Assembly: GCF_000337035.1 (NCBI RefSeq)
Contig: NZ_AOJL01000057.1
Span: 1 to 40,747, forward strand
Direction of reading: 5' to 3'
Source: Halorubrum coriense DSM 10284
GTDB taxonomy: Archaea > Halobacteriota > Halobacteria > Halobacteriales > Haloferacaceae
DNA: 40,747 nt
Below, in pieces: positions 14,760-23,556 of this stretch. The first letter of the stretch is position 1; each line of letters starts with the position of its first letter. A model generated the notes under the pieces. It saw only the letters and a list, made by a program, of their open reading frames with translations. It did not search any database and was not told where the DNA came from. Both the position numbers and the translations under genes were made by a program.

Positions 14760-15641
14760 ATGCGCTCGTGGTTGTCGACGGAGTCCTCACAGGATTCTTT
14801 TGAACTGACGCTTTCCCAGCAGCAACTATCCAACCTAATTTCGCCACTGACGGCAGCTGCTGAGACGGCTGTCCTTGAGGTGCGCAATGATGAGCTCACA
14901 GTCCATGCGATCGATACAAAACGGGTTCGGGCAGTCACAACCACGCTTCCTGCTGCGTCCTGTCACCAGTATACAGGTACTCCCTGCCAGTTGGCGTTCG
15001 ACCCCACAGTAATGGACGCCGCAATGAGCGGTGCGACAGCAAGCTCTCCGGGGTCGGCTGAGGTGACACTGTCATATCCCGGTGATGAGGGGGCGCTCAG
15101 CATTGTTTCGCAGTCGATCACCCAAACACAGCCTGTCGAACCAGACCCCGAACAAGCGCTGCCAACACAAACGGCGTGGCCGGAAAGTGCTACTGTTCAC
15201 CACCAATCGAACACACTTGCTGCTGTGTGTGAGTATTTCACAACAGTTACCGAAATGGTCTCGATTGCGTATGATGTCTCCGAATCCGCGTTCCGGATTG
15301 AGAGTGTTCCCCGTTCAGCCGAGGAGAGTACAACTGAAACCGCAACAGCAGTGTATGAACGCTCGGCTACCGATTTACCTGGAGAAACAACCGCAGTATC
15401 CGCCAGCGCGACGTTCTACACGTCAGTACTACATGAGGCCGTTGCTACCATTCCTGAAAATATCCGCGTCAGTATCGATATTGTCCCGGATCATCCGCTC
15501 CGGCTGAGGTGGGTGCCCTCAGCGACGGCCCAGACGGAAGTTGATGTGGAGGCGGCGACGCTGATTGCGCCGTGTGACGTTACTGCGGAGGAAGAAGCGG
15601 AGGCCACATTCGGCTGGATCCGTCGCAGTTTGTTGAGTTAA
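14760..15641 (+). CDS. divergent PCNA-like sliding clamp paralogue
   Basis: The 293-residue protein resembles archaeal PCNA in layout and scattered motifs. The N-terminal FELTLSQQQLSNLISPLTAAAETAVLEVRNDELTVHAIDTKRV matches the clamp's first beta-alpha-beta unit (haloarchaeal PCNA has a comparable DECKIRLDEDGLSIRAVDPANV). The C-terminal FYTSVLHEAVATIPENIRVSIDIVPDHPLRLRWVP followed by ATLIAPCDV corresponds to [30 protein letters not shown] and the final FMLAPRI-like strand. It is longer than canonical PCNA (about 247 residues), mainly through a PETTxx-like central loop and an acidic tail. Its position 150 bp from an origin strengthens the call. Whether it forms a ring or loads on DNA cannot be told here; remote homology is my reading, not a search. 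Confidence 0.6.
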   Translation: MRSWLSTESSQDSFELTLSQQQLSNLISPLTAAAETAVLEVRNDELTVHAIDTKRVRAVTTTLPAASCHQYTGTPCQLAFDPTVMDAAMSGATASSPGSAEVTLSYPGDEGALSIVSQSITQTQPVEPDPEQALPTQTAWPESATVHHQSNTLAAVCEYFTTVTEMVSIAYDVSESAFRIESVPRSAEESTTETATAVYERSATDLPGETTAVSASATFYTSVLHEAVATIPENIRVSIDIVPDHPLRLRWVPSATAQTEVDVEAATLIAPCDVTAEEEAEATFGWIRRSLLS

Positions 15642-15673
15642 TGTGACAAATATTAACAGTTATGTGAGTCGAC

Positions 15674-16498
15674 GTGAACCAACGTGGCATGGTCCCTGTA
15701 TTCGCCCACGCCCTCTGTGGAGCAGCGCTGCTTCTCGTTTTTGTCTGGCCAGTGATGTTCCGGTATGAACTCGGTCCACGCACCATCCTTTGGCTCATCC
15801 CAATCGGTGGTATCTGGGGAAGCCTGCCAGAGCTGTACGCGCTTGGTTCACGCGCAGTTGGCAGTACACCAACCGTACACGACTCCCGATGGATGGAGCT
15901 GTTTGGACTCTACTATACCGTTGATCAGATGCTCGCACGTATTCACGTGTGGATCGTTATTGGCCTGGCGTTTGTCGCTCTTCTGGTAGCTGTGGCTGGC
16001 GTATGGATAGCGACGTATCTCGCTCAGATTGATGGTGTCGCAAAACATCCCATTGAACGCCTCTGCGTGGTTTGTCCCGCGGCACTCTGCTGTGCTGTAT
16101 TGGCAACCGCCGCGTTGATGATTGTCCTCCGGATCCAACAAGGGTTCTTTACGGTGGGCAGCTTGATCGGAGTGCCAACCCAGTTCGCTGGTTGGGCAGT
16201 TGTTGGCGCTATCGGCATTGGTGCTGGTCCCTTACTCGCGGGTGGGATTGAGCTCACTATCCCCTCTTCATGCTGGCGGACATGGCGGCCGGCCGCGGCG
16301 GTCGGTGCTACAAGTGGTACCGCCGTGTGGGCTGGCATTGTTGTGGTCGCAGTTCCAGTTGTTACTCGGCAAACAGTCCCATCACTGTACGCTGGGTCAC
16401 TTACTGGATGGGTCCTGTATGGTGTAGTCTTCGGTGGGTACTACTGGCTGATGCGATCGCCGTTCACGGCGGTTGCGAATGTGGGCCACCCCGGCTGA
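15674..16498 (+). CDS. polytopic membrane protein of unknown function
   Basis: The 274-residue product has about seven hydrophobic segments (for example HALCGAALLLVFVWPVMF, IHVWIVIGLAFVALLVAVAGVWIA, and GTAVWAGIVVVAVPVVT) with few charged residues. The frame can start at GTG 15674 or at ATG 15689 (MVPVFAHALCGA); the second better matches a membrane-protein N-terminus. It follows the PCNA-like gene by about 32 bp and may be co-transcribed. I recognise no domain. Confidence 0.65.
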   Translation: MNQRGMVPVFAHALCGAALLLVFVWPVMFRYELGPRTILWLIPIGGIWGSLPELYALGSRAVGSTPTVHDSRWMELFGLYYTVDQMLARIHVWIVIGLAFVALLVAVAGVWIATYLAQIDGVAKHPIERLCVVCPAALCCAVLATAALMIVLRIQQGFFTVGSLIGVPTQFAGWAVVGAIGIGAGPLLAGGIELTIPSSCWRTWRPAAAVGATSGTAVWAGIVVVAVPVVTRQTVPSLYAGSLTGWVLYGVVFGGYYWLMRSPFTAVANVGHPG

Positions 16499-17194
16499 TG
16501 TATTCACAAAAACACTGTTGTGGTGTCAGACGGCGGTTGCGTGGAGGCTGAGGATAATCTGTTGTTGTCTGCGACGTTGTTGTACTGACCCAAAGTTCCT
16601 CCCGGATCATTGAGCGGGTCTACAGGCGGTTCAAGACGAGTGCCTCGGGGCTTGACCCCGAGGGTGAAGCCGACCAATAGTTTTACACACACCGGCCTTG
16701 GAATAATTGATACAGTCACAGAACCCTCAAATACAGATTAAAGATCTTAATCTAATGCTGACTGAGACAGTTATGGAAATGTGGTACCTCTCAAAACTCG
16801 CGTCTCCGACGCAGTGAGACAGGTACTATCGGGCGGGGTGGAGCCGCCGACCCTCACGGACGCAATCGGGCTTTCGGGTGTTACTTCCAGCCGACCTCGA
16901 AAGAGGGAGGTCGAGGGGAATTAAATTCGCCTGCGGGTGTAGTGCTGAACCCTAAACGGTGAAGCCTCGGGACTTGTCCCCGAGGTACTTCACTCTGCTT
17001 TTGTTGTACGTCAGTGTCACAGCGGTCAGGTCCAAACTGTTTGACGAGTCACCGAGTTTGACCTCGGCGCGTTCACTGTCTCTCCGGGTTCTCTCAATAC
17101 GAGGTTTCCGCTGCTTAGAGCAGAAATACCGCGTCCTCACGGGCAGAGAGAAGTTGGCGATAGAAATAAACCGTACGTACTTCACGACCCCACC
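16499..17194. mobile_element. region of decayed IS200/IS605-type ends, no intact gene
   Basis: Two strong hairpins are present: 16643-16663 (CCTCGGGG-CTTGA-CCCCGAGG), preceded by TCTACAGGCGG, and 16959-16993 (GTGAAG-CCTCGGG ... CCCGAGG-TA-CTTCAC). A GC-rich block between them (16810-16950) contains GGCGGGGTGGAGCCGCC and a GACCTC/GAGGTC stem. A minus-strand frame of 77 codons (17185-16952) ends inside the second hairpin and may be the last part of a tnpB-like gene (LGDSSNSLDLTAVTLTYNKS). Similar hairpin ends occur in haloarchaeal tnpB-type elements. The arrangement suggests one element end and the 3' tail of another, both decayed. Confidence 0.45.
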
Positions 17195-18244
17195 ATGTCA
17201 AGAAACTTTGACGCAGAAGATGAGAAAAATCTCATTGAATATATTGCCACACTGTGTGGCTTCTCTCGTCTCTCAACAACTCTCCCTGGACGGGATATTT
17301 ACCCACCGTATCTCTTCGTTGGGGCGTTCAGTGTCTTGGATCTGGCCGTTCTCCAAGTCTACGTACACCTTACCGGTGGAACGCATATCCTGCTTGAAAC
17401 TCCAAACACCGCCGCCGGGTATGTGGCAGTATTCTTAGGAGTGGTTGGAGTTCAGTACATGTCTCGTGGCTACGAGAACGCACTTGCTGCGCTCCGGGCA
17501 CAGGATCGCATTGATCGGACCGAAATCGACCAGTTTCGGCGGATATTCAGTTGGCGAACAAAGGTTATTGTCTATATCTGCGCTGTTGTCGTGTTGTACG
17601 CAAATACGGTTTTTAACGTCGGCGTCCCAAACCGAGTAACAGCGATCAATTTTCTCTTCACTTGGGAGTTCGTGTTCCTCCCGGTCATCGTTGAGTTCGC
17701 GTTCACCTATTACGGCATCCACTTTCTATTACCACGGCGGATCAAAACGACCGATTTCAATCTGTTCTTTTATGATCCGCGCAATATGGGTGGGTTTGCC
17801 GCGGTTGGTCAGTTGCTGAAGCGGTCGTACTATATCTATACCGCTGGGCTGCTCCTCTTTTTCTTGCTCGTTTACGGGCCAGTACTGCTTTCGGTGGACG
17901 GATACGTGCCTGGCCTGTTTGAGTTGGCCTTCTTTTCAACAGCGTGGCTTGTTGGCCTGCTTTCGATTGGGTATTCAATGTACACTATTCACCAGCTGAT
18001 GTCTGACAAAAAAGAGCGGCGTATTCGTGAAATTGAAACTGAGATCCATCAAGCAATTGAGAATCCGTACGACATTAACAACTCGAACGTCGTCAACCCA
18101 GACAAATTAGACGACGCGCGGCGACGCCTCAAGCAAGTCCGAAACACGCGGGTGTACCCAGCAACGTTCACAATGTGGAGCCAAATTGCGATCAGCGTGC
18201 TCCTCCCGCAACTCCTCCAGCTCACGGTTCAACTGGCGCTGTAG
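17195..18244 (+). CDS. membrane protein of unknown function
   Basis: The 349-residue product has about eight hydrophobic helices, among them YLFVGAFSVLDLAVLQVYVHL, VIVYICAVVVLYANTVFNVG, YIYTAGLLLFFLLVYGPVLL, and a C-terminal ISVLLPQLLQLTVQLAL. A distinctive cytoplasmic motif is NLFFYDPRNMGGFAAVGQLLKRSYY (written here as DPRNMGG-F-AAVGQLLKRSYY). A charged, likely helical stretch (KKERRIREIETEIHQAIENP) lies before the last segment. It starts at ATG right after the decayed IS region and ends 106 bp before the convergent DUF4129 gene. I recognise no named family; the pattern resembles haloarchaeal-specific membrane proteins. Confidence 0.7.
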   Translation: MSRNFDAEDEKNLIEYIATLCGFSRLSTTLPGRDIYPPYLFVGAFSVLDLAVLQVYVHLTGGTHILLETPNTAAGYVAVFLGVVGVQYMSRGYENALAALRAQDRIDRTEIDQFRRIFSWRTKVIVYICAVVVLYANTVFNVGVPNRVTAINFLFTWEFVFLPVIVEFAFTYYGIHFLLPRRIKTTDFNLFFYDPRNMGGFAAVGQLLKRSYYIYTAGLLLFFLLVYGPVLLSVDGYVPGLFELAFFSTAWLVGLLSIGYSMYTIHQLMSDKKERRIREIETEIHQAIENPYDINNSNVVNPDKLDDARRRLKQVRNTRVYPATFTMWSQIAISVLLPQLLQLTVQLAL

Positions 18245-18349
18245 CACACTTTACGTCGGTTTCCAGACATCCTAGTGTACATCACCTGCTAGGTGTCAGA
18301 TCTGCCTGGCTGCTCTGTGAGTTAGGCACACGTTCCACCCTCAGCCGAA

Positions 18350-20419
18350 CTACGTATCGGAATCGCCAGCAAGAGATGGTAACATCTCGACGACCGTGCG
18401 GGCGGTTTCTGTAGATACCGACTCGGGCGCGAACATCGCTTGCTCGTAGGCTGTCGTCAGTTGATACACCTGTGAGGAATCAGAACGATCCAGTGCTTCC
18501 CATCGATCGTATACCTCCCAGTGTGTCTCCGGGAGATCTGCGTCGGGTGGTGTGGCTCGAGCCCTGAACGCAGCGTACGCAAACCGGACCGCAGCATCCG
18601 GATTCCCCGCGTCAAGCGTAGTCCGGGCACGCTCGATAAAATCACTCGATGTACTGTCCGACGCGCTAGCCACAGCGGCTGCGGGGGCCCCTGTCGAGGA
18701 GCCTTCTCTCGGTGTGGCTGCGGGCTGTGCCGAACTGTTTCCGCCTGTCACCCGACTCCAGAGTTGTCCCCAGACCGTTCCGTTTCGCCACCAGACCAGC
18801 GTGAGCCCGCTGATAACCAACAGCGTAACTGCCCCACCGACGAGTGTTGAGCGACCAAACGGACTCATCGACGAGACAGGGAGGGTCTGTTCTGCGGTAC
18901 TTGCTTCGAGGCTACTCCCAGTAGGCGCAAACTGAACGGTGAGTGTTCGAGCCTCCTCAGGGATGGTAGCACGATCGAGAGTCGTCCGGTATGCGCCCGT
19001 CGCGTCTGTCTCGACGGTCGCAACCGGTGTATCCGCGAATTGAAGTTGTACTGACCGGTCAGCAAGCGGCTCGCCGCCCTCGGTTGTGAGTGTGCCAGCA
19101 ATCGAAACGTTCTGGTCGTCGGCCTCGGTTTGGTCCAGCTCAACTGTCAGCACAGTCGGCGTTGACGTAACGGAGAATGGAATCGTTGTGGTGGACGATT
19201 CAAGAATGAACTGGTCAGCCGCAAGCCCAACGCGGAGCTCCCGCTCGCCGGCAGAAACCTGTTCGGGAAGCGGTGTGTGAAGCGTAAAACTCCCATTGGC
19301 TGTTGTCTCTGTCCGTGCCAGTTGCGCTCCAGCAATCTGTAGCGTGACCGGCACGCCGGCAGGCAACCGAGCCTCCCCCGCGGTGGTGGTGACGTACCCA
19401 GCGACGTGGACTGGATCTGTAAAGCCAGCTCTTGTGGTTGCGTTCGTCACCGTAATCGAGGTGGCTGGCTGCCCACGGATAGCGACGTTTGCTATCGCCG
19501 TACTCGATAGATATGGGGAAGCCGGAGCTGGCGTGTATGTTGCCGTGAGCGTTGACGCATTTGGCGCCACGACAAGCGGCTGATACGCGGCCGTATACAT
19601 GCCATTTGCGTCAGTTTGGGTTGTGATTGTATCTGCCCCAACCCCAACGCGGATCGTGGCGTTTGTGATCGCTGTTCCGTTAGCAGCCGTTAGCTGGCCA
19701 CTTACTGTTGTTTGCTCTGTGGCTGACAGGTTTGATCGTGCTGGTCGAACGGTCAGGTTTGTGTTGGTGAACTCACGGCTCGCGACGGCACCCGCTGCTC
19801 GCGCGAGACGTTGTTGACTCGTGTTGAGCGCGTCTTGTGCGGCGGCAAAATCTAGATTGGTTTGTGTTTCGAGTGCGTTGTACTGCTGGGTGAGCGTTGT
19901 CGTGCTCTGATTCAACTCGCTCGCGTTCTGGACAATGTTTCTGGCGAGTGCCCGCGCTTGCTCCTCATTCCCGTTTTCAACGGCCGCCTGATAAGCGGCG
20001 GCCGTCTGGTTGAGTTGCTCAGCTGACGCAATGATCTCCAGTTGCTGTTCGCGTGTAAGATTAAACTGTTCTGCGGCCTCTGCTAATTCAGTCTCGTCCG
20101 CGACAGCGGCATACTGTTCTAAGAGGACATCATACTCGTCGCCGATGAGCGCACGGCCCTGCTCATAGTCTTCGTTGCTGGTGGCAAGCGCACTGGCGTT
20201 AAGTCGAGACCCAAGCTGCCGGGCAAGGTAGATACCAACCTGCCGGCTGTCGCCGCTTTCTGTGACTTCTGTTGGGTTCTGATGTGATGGCGTCGTATTT
20301 GTGGCCGTCGAATTGAGTGGCTCTGGAGCGGGTGTTGTCGCACTTACACCCATTGTAACGCCACTCACAAGGATGATTGCGGCTACGACAAGTGCGAGAC
20401 GACGCGTACGAGCCGACAC
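18350..20419 (-). CDS. exported membrane protein with Ig-like repeats and C-terminal DUF4129
   Basis: I start this at GTG 20419 (SARTRRLALVVAAIILVSGV) because a CTTTTATTATC box lies 26 nt upstream; the frame opens earlier at 20506 but that part lacks a signal. It has 689 residues. After the signal peptide come a long helical, Gln/Asn-rich region (about 30-210), several carboxypeptidase-regulatory/Ig-like beta domains with TDANGMYTAAYQ-type repeats (about 215-520), one TM helix (TLVGGAVTLLVISGLTLVWW), and a cytoplasmic DUF4129 domain (FIERARTTLDAGNPDAAVRFAYAAFRAR ... THWEVYDRW). DUF4129 proteins usually occur with MoxR and DUF58 genes, as here. The gene is divergent from the DUF58 gene. Confidence 0.85.
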   Translation of the reverse strand: MSARTRRLALVVAAIILVSGVTMGVSATTPAPEPLNSTATNTTPSHQNPTEVTESGDSRQVGIYLARQLGSRLNASALATSNEDYEQGRALIGDEYDVLLEQYAAVADETELAEAAEQFNLTREQQLEIIASAEQLNQTAAAYQAAVENGNEEQARALARNIVQNASELNQSTTTLTQQYNALETQTNLDFAAAQDALNTSQQRLARAAGAVASREFTNTNLTVRPARSNLSATEQTTVSGQLTAANGTAITNATIRVGVGADTITTQTDANGMYTAAYQPLVVAPNASTLTATYTPAPASPYLSSTAIANVAIRGQPATSITVTNATTRAGFTDPVHVAGYVTTTAGEARLPAGVPVTLQIAGAQLARTETTANGSFTLHTPLPEQVSAGERELRVGLAADQFILESSTTTIPFSVTSTPTVLTVELDQTEADDQNVSIAGTLTTEGGEPLADRSVQLQFADTPVATVETDATGAYRTTLDRATIPEEARTLTVQFAPTGSSLEASTAEQTLPVSSMSPFGRSTLVGGAVTLLVISGLTLVWWRNGTVWGQLWSRVTGGNSSAQPAATPREGSSTGAPAAAVASASDSTSSDFIERARTTLDAGNPDAAVRFAYAAFRARATPPDADLPETHWEVYDRWEALDRSDSSQVYQLTTAYEQAMFAPESVSTETARTVVEMLPSLAGDSDT

Positions 20420-20439
20420 AGTTGGTGTCTGATGGGGAC

Positions 20440-20450
20440 GATAATAAAAA
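20440..20450 (-). promoter_or_regulatory. TATA box of the DUF4129 gene
   Basis: TTTTTATTATC on the minus strand is about 26 nt before GTG 20419 and is the reason for choosing that start. Confidence 0.55.
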
Positions 20451-20571
20451 GCGCGACGACAGCCGCTCAACAGGCAGCCGACAACGAGACTGGATTTTAG
20501 AGTCACGGAGAGCCGCGATCTAGCACACGGAGTCTCCCACGAGCGAATCCGGAATAGGTGGAGAAGCCAAG

Positions 20572-20581
20572 TTTCAATTTA
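20572..20581 (+). promoter_or_regulatory. TATA-like box of the DUF58 gene
   Basis: TTTCAATTTA is centred about 26 nt before the ATG at 20603, fitting a leaderless start there. Confidence 0.45.
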
Positions 20582-20602
20582 CCCCGCGCTGAGACAGAAG
20601 TA

Positions 20603-22027
20603 ATGGAGGTCACGGAGCAGTGGTGGACGCTTGCGAGCGCCGGCCTGCTGCTAGTCGGCCTCGGGTTCATCGCAGACCAACTTGTGTTTCTCCTTGCTGC
20701 GGCGGGCCTTGGAGCGTGGTTGGTTGGGGGGGCAATCGCTGCCAGTCAATCATTTACTACACAGCAGCGCCAGCTATCCGTTTCGTATACACTTGACACC
20801 ACAACAATATTAATCGACACAGCAGCCGAGCTCACACTTCGGGTCTCTCGCCCCTCGGCTGCGGCACAGGTGCCGGTTGTCATCACCGTTGAGATGCCAC
20901 CTGGCATCTCGGCTGTAACTGGCAACCCAGCTGTCGTACTCGGGTCAGGAGAGACATCACAAACAACGACGTGGACCATCTCCCCGTCAGTTGTTGGGCA
21001 GTTCGACTTTCCGCCCGCAGCAATCATGATTGGTGATCGGTACCAGCTGTATAACGTAACGCTCCCGGACACAGAGACTCCGACACTCACAGTCCAACCA
21101 CAGACACCAGAGCTACATGTCGGCCAAGGTGGGACCGGTGTCCAAAATGCATATGGCCAGCACCGGTCAGATCGCCCTGGCCCTGGGGTGACAACGCGGG
21201 AGTTACGAGAGTACGTGCCGGGCGACGATGTCCAACAGATCGACTGGAACGCGACGGCTCGGCTTGGAGAAACGTACGTGCGCGAAACAGAGGGCGAAAC
21301 AGATCGGCAGACACTCCTCATTGTCGACCACCGTCATCGCATGACCGCTGGGGTTGATGGCGGTACAATGCTTGAATACGCGCGTGAGGTGGCTGGTGGA
21401 ATCGCTCAGACGGCCGCAGACAACGGTGATCCACTCGCGTTCTCTGCCGTCGGTTCTGAGGGAATTACTACCCAAATCACCGCCGGGACGACACCCCAAA
21501 CATACACCAACATTAAATCAGCACTGTATGATCTTCAGCCAACGGCTGAGGCCAGTACACAAGGAAGTCGGTCGGCACCGCAGGCACGCCAGCTTGCCGA
21601 CCGCCTTCGTGGCGATACAAGCCCCTTTGGCACCGCGCTCAGCGCGTACGTTGAGGATCAAACGCAGTACGTCCAGCGTTTTCAGACTGACCCGCTTGTC
21701 AGTACCGTTCGCCAAGCCCAGTCGACCCGTGGCAGTGATGGAATCATTGTACTCGTGACCAGCGACAGAGACCGGGCCAAACTCCGTGAAGCGGTCAAGA
21801 CGGCTGTCCAAGGCGACAGCCAGATTTTGGTGTTCCTGATGCCACACTGTCTGTTTGAGCCGCCAGCCCTCTCAAAGCTTGATGAGCTGTATGACCACTA
21901 TCGTGCGTTTGAGGAGTTCCGACGCGAGCTTGAGCGGCACCCCCGAGTCAGCGCGTTTGAGGTGGCGCCTGAATCACGCATCCAACGGGTGCTGGCTCAT
22001 CGCCAAGCAACAGGGGTGACACAGTGA
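20603..22027 (+). CDS. DUF58 domain protein (MoxR partner)
   Basis: Starting at ATG 20603 (MEVTEQWWTLASAGLLLVG) the protein has 474 residues; a GTG at 20558 is in frame but lacks the spacing to the TATA-like box. Two N-terminal TM helices (about 9-55) precede a beta-rich domain, then the DUF58 signature REYVPGDDVQQIDWNATARLGETYVRETEGE. A von Willebrand A-like region follows (TLLIVDHRHRM ... IIVLVTSDRDRAKL), whose metal-site residues look degenerate. From family knowledge, DUF58 proteins pair with MoxR AAA ATPases in complex assembly or envelope stress functions. The stop TGA overlaps the next gene's ATG by one base. Confidence 0.88.
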   Translation: MEVTEQWWTLASAGLLLVGLGFIADQLVFLLAAAGLGAWLVGGAIAASQSFTTQQRQLSVSYTLDTTTILIDTAAELTLRVSRPSAAAQVPVVITVEMPPGISAVTGNPAVVLGSGETSQTTTWTISPSVVGQFDFPPAAIMIGDRYQLYNVTLPDTETPTLTVQPQTPELHVGQGGTGVQNAYGQHRSDRPGPGVTTRELREYVPGDDVQQIDWNATARLGETYVRETEGETDRQTLLIVDHRHRMTAGVDGGTMLEYAREVAGGIAQTAADNGDPLAFSAVGSEGITTQITAGTTPQTYTNIKSALYDLQPTAEASTQGSRSAPQARQLADRLRGDTSPFGTALSAYVEDQTQYVQRFQTDPLVSTVRQAQSTRGSDGIIVLVTSDRDRAKLREAVKTAVQGDSQILVFLMPHCLFEPPALSKLDELYDHYRAFEEFRRELERHPRVSAFEVAPESRIQRVLAHRQATGVTQ

Positions 22028-22545
22028 TGCCACAGTCCACGCCAGAGCTACCCACTTCGGACGATCCCGTCTTTGATTTGAACGCCCGCGACTGGGGAAG
22101 CGCGCTTGGGCTGGGGGTTGTCGCAGTTACGCTAGTACTGATGTCGCCATCGGTGCCGATCGCGTCACTAGTCGTCCTTGGGGCTGCGGCAGTAGTTCAT
22201 TCGGCACCGCTGGGGTTTGTCATCGGGCAGATCGCGTGTATCCCCGTCGTGAGTGGAATTTCACCGCTCACAGGCGTCGTCCAGCTTGGCCTCCTAGCTG
22301 TATTGACAGAGCCGACCCGTTCTCCTCGTGATACAACCACACTCGGGTTGAGTATCATCGCTTGGGTCGTCCTTATCGCTCTCGTGGTGGGGACAACTGA
22401 CCAAGGACTCCTCGTGACAGGCGGACTGGTGTGTCTCGCTGTCGGGGGTAGCGTGTACGTCACGTACCGCGTCACGCTTGTCCGTCTTGATCTCGTCACA
22501 GTCGGTGCGCCCGATGACGATAGCAACCTGAACACAAAGGGGTAA
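22027..22545 (+). CDS. small membrane protein of the MoxR island
   Basis: This 172-residue product begins MPQSTPELPTSDD at an ATG overlapping the DUF58 stop codon (TGATG); a GTG three bases earlier is an alternative. It has about five hydrophobic segments (SALGLGVVAVTLVLM, PIASLVVLGAAAVVH, GVVQLGLLAVL, LSIIAWVVLIALVVG, LLVTGGLVCLAVGGSVYV). I see no domain of known function. The overlap shows translational coupling, so it is probably a membrane subunit of the MoxR/DUF58 system. Confidence 0.75.
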   Translation: MPQSTPELPTSDDPVFDLNARDWGSALGLGVVAVTLVLMSPSVPIASLVVLGAAAVVHSAPLGFVIGQIACIPVVSGISPLTGVVQLGLLAVLTEPTRSPRDTTTLGLSIIAWVVLIALVVGTTDQGLLVTGGLVCLAVGGSVYVTYRVTLVRLDLVTVGAPDDDSNLNTKG

Positions 22546-22576
22546 GTGAGGCTGGCATGAATCGGAGAATATCGTA

Positions 22577-23455
22577 ATGGCCCACTCCGGTGGAACCGAA
22601 CCCGCAGGCGGACCCGCAACCGACGAGTCTGCGTCCACGGCCGAGGCTGTGTCCGAGAGTGACACGCCGGCACTTCAGACGCGTGTCGCAGTGCTCGAAG
22701 CTGAAAACCGGCAACTTCGCGAGGAGTACGCTCGGGCCCGTCAAACCACGTACCGTCGGACCGCGGTGAGCCTGCTTGTCGTGGGGCTGTTCGGCATCGC
22801 TGGCGGTCTTGTGTTCCCTGACGCGCGTACCATCCTCTTTGCGCTTGGTGGCACTGGCATTTTTGCGGGTGTGCTCACCTACTTCATCACCCCAGAGCGA
22901 TTTATCTCGGCGCAGATTGGTGGGCGAATCTTTGAGGCGGTTCGTGCCGATCGTGAGGCAACGATCGACGAGTTAGGACTGCGAGGCGAGCCAGTGTACG
23001 TCCCGGGAGATACGGTCCGGCTGTTTGTCCCGCGCGAAGCGAACGCACCACTTCCTGAGCCGATATCTGATCTCGATCTGTTTGTCGTCCCCGAGGATCC
23101 CACAACCGGTGGGGTTGCGTTTCATCCGACCGGGGTCCCACTGTTTGAGGAATTCTCAGACACACTGGATCAGTCGCCCGGGACGGCGCCACAGTCGGTG
23201 GCGCCGGTCATCGCTGATGCGCTGGTCAATGTCTTTGAACTTGCTGATGGTGTTGAGTCGGCAGTCGATACCGACACTCAACGCATCACGTTTGAGATCA
23301 GCGGTGCCGGATTAGGTGACCCAACCGCCATCGATCACCCCATCGCCTCATTTCTCGCTGTGACCCTCGTAGAGACACTCACAGAACCGGTTGCGGTTAC
23401 AGTCACAGAAGAGGCACCGCTTACGGTGACGTGTCGTTACGGACGTGAGGATTGA
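22577..23455 (+). CDS. DUF7982-like membrane protein of the MoxR island
   Basis: The 292-residue protein has an acidic, Ser/Thr-rich start, a predicted coiled coil at about 33-58 (LQTRVAVLEAENRQLREEYARA), two TM helices (about 64-82 and 86-106), then a soluble beta-rich domain (PVYVPGDTVRLFVPREANAPLPEP ... VAVTVTEEAPLTVTCRYG). I associate this with a haloarchaeal DUF7982-type family, from memory. It lies 31 bp after the preceding membrane gene and completes the rightward operon. Its stop codon lies inside the end of a solo IS hairpin (23452-23494), so the original C-terminus may have been altered by the insertion. Confidence 0.7.
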   Translation: MAHSGGTEPAGGPATDESASTAEAVSESDTPALQTRVAVLEAENRQLREEYARARQTTYRRTAVSLLVVGLFGIAGGLVFPDARTILFALGGTGIFAGVLTYFITPERFISAQIGGRIFEAVRADREATIDELGLRGEPVYVPGDTVRLFVPREANAPLPEPISDLDLFVVPEDPTTGGVAFHPTGVPLFEEFSDTLDQSPGTAPQSVAPVIADALVNVFELADGVESAVDTDTQRITFEISGAGLGDPTAIDHPIASFLAVTLVETLTEPVAVTVTEEAPLTVTCRYGRED

Positions 23456-23494
23456 CATCCTCCCCGCGCTGAAGCACGGGGCTTTCTCCTCGAA
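23452..23494 (-). repeat. solo tnpB-type IS right-end hairpin at the convergent gene junction
   Basis: On the minus strand it reads CGAGGAGAAAGCCCCGTGCT then TCAGCGCGGGGAGGATGTCAA and is nearly identical to 14659-14699. The conserved GTCAA tip overlaps the stop codon of the DUF7982-like gene. The hairpin could act as a bidirectional transcription barrier between the convergent genes. Confidence 0.5.
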
Positions 23495-23556
23495 TTTCCG
23501 TAAGTACCAGATTAAGACTAGTTGGTCCGCCACCCTCTGAGCACTCCGACTGCTGG

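Noticed and set aside
16959-17438. 159-codon plus-strand frame across the IS remnant and membrane gene
   Set aside because: It starts within a hairpin and overlaps the supported gene at 17195 in another frame, with no recognised domain.
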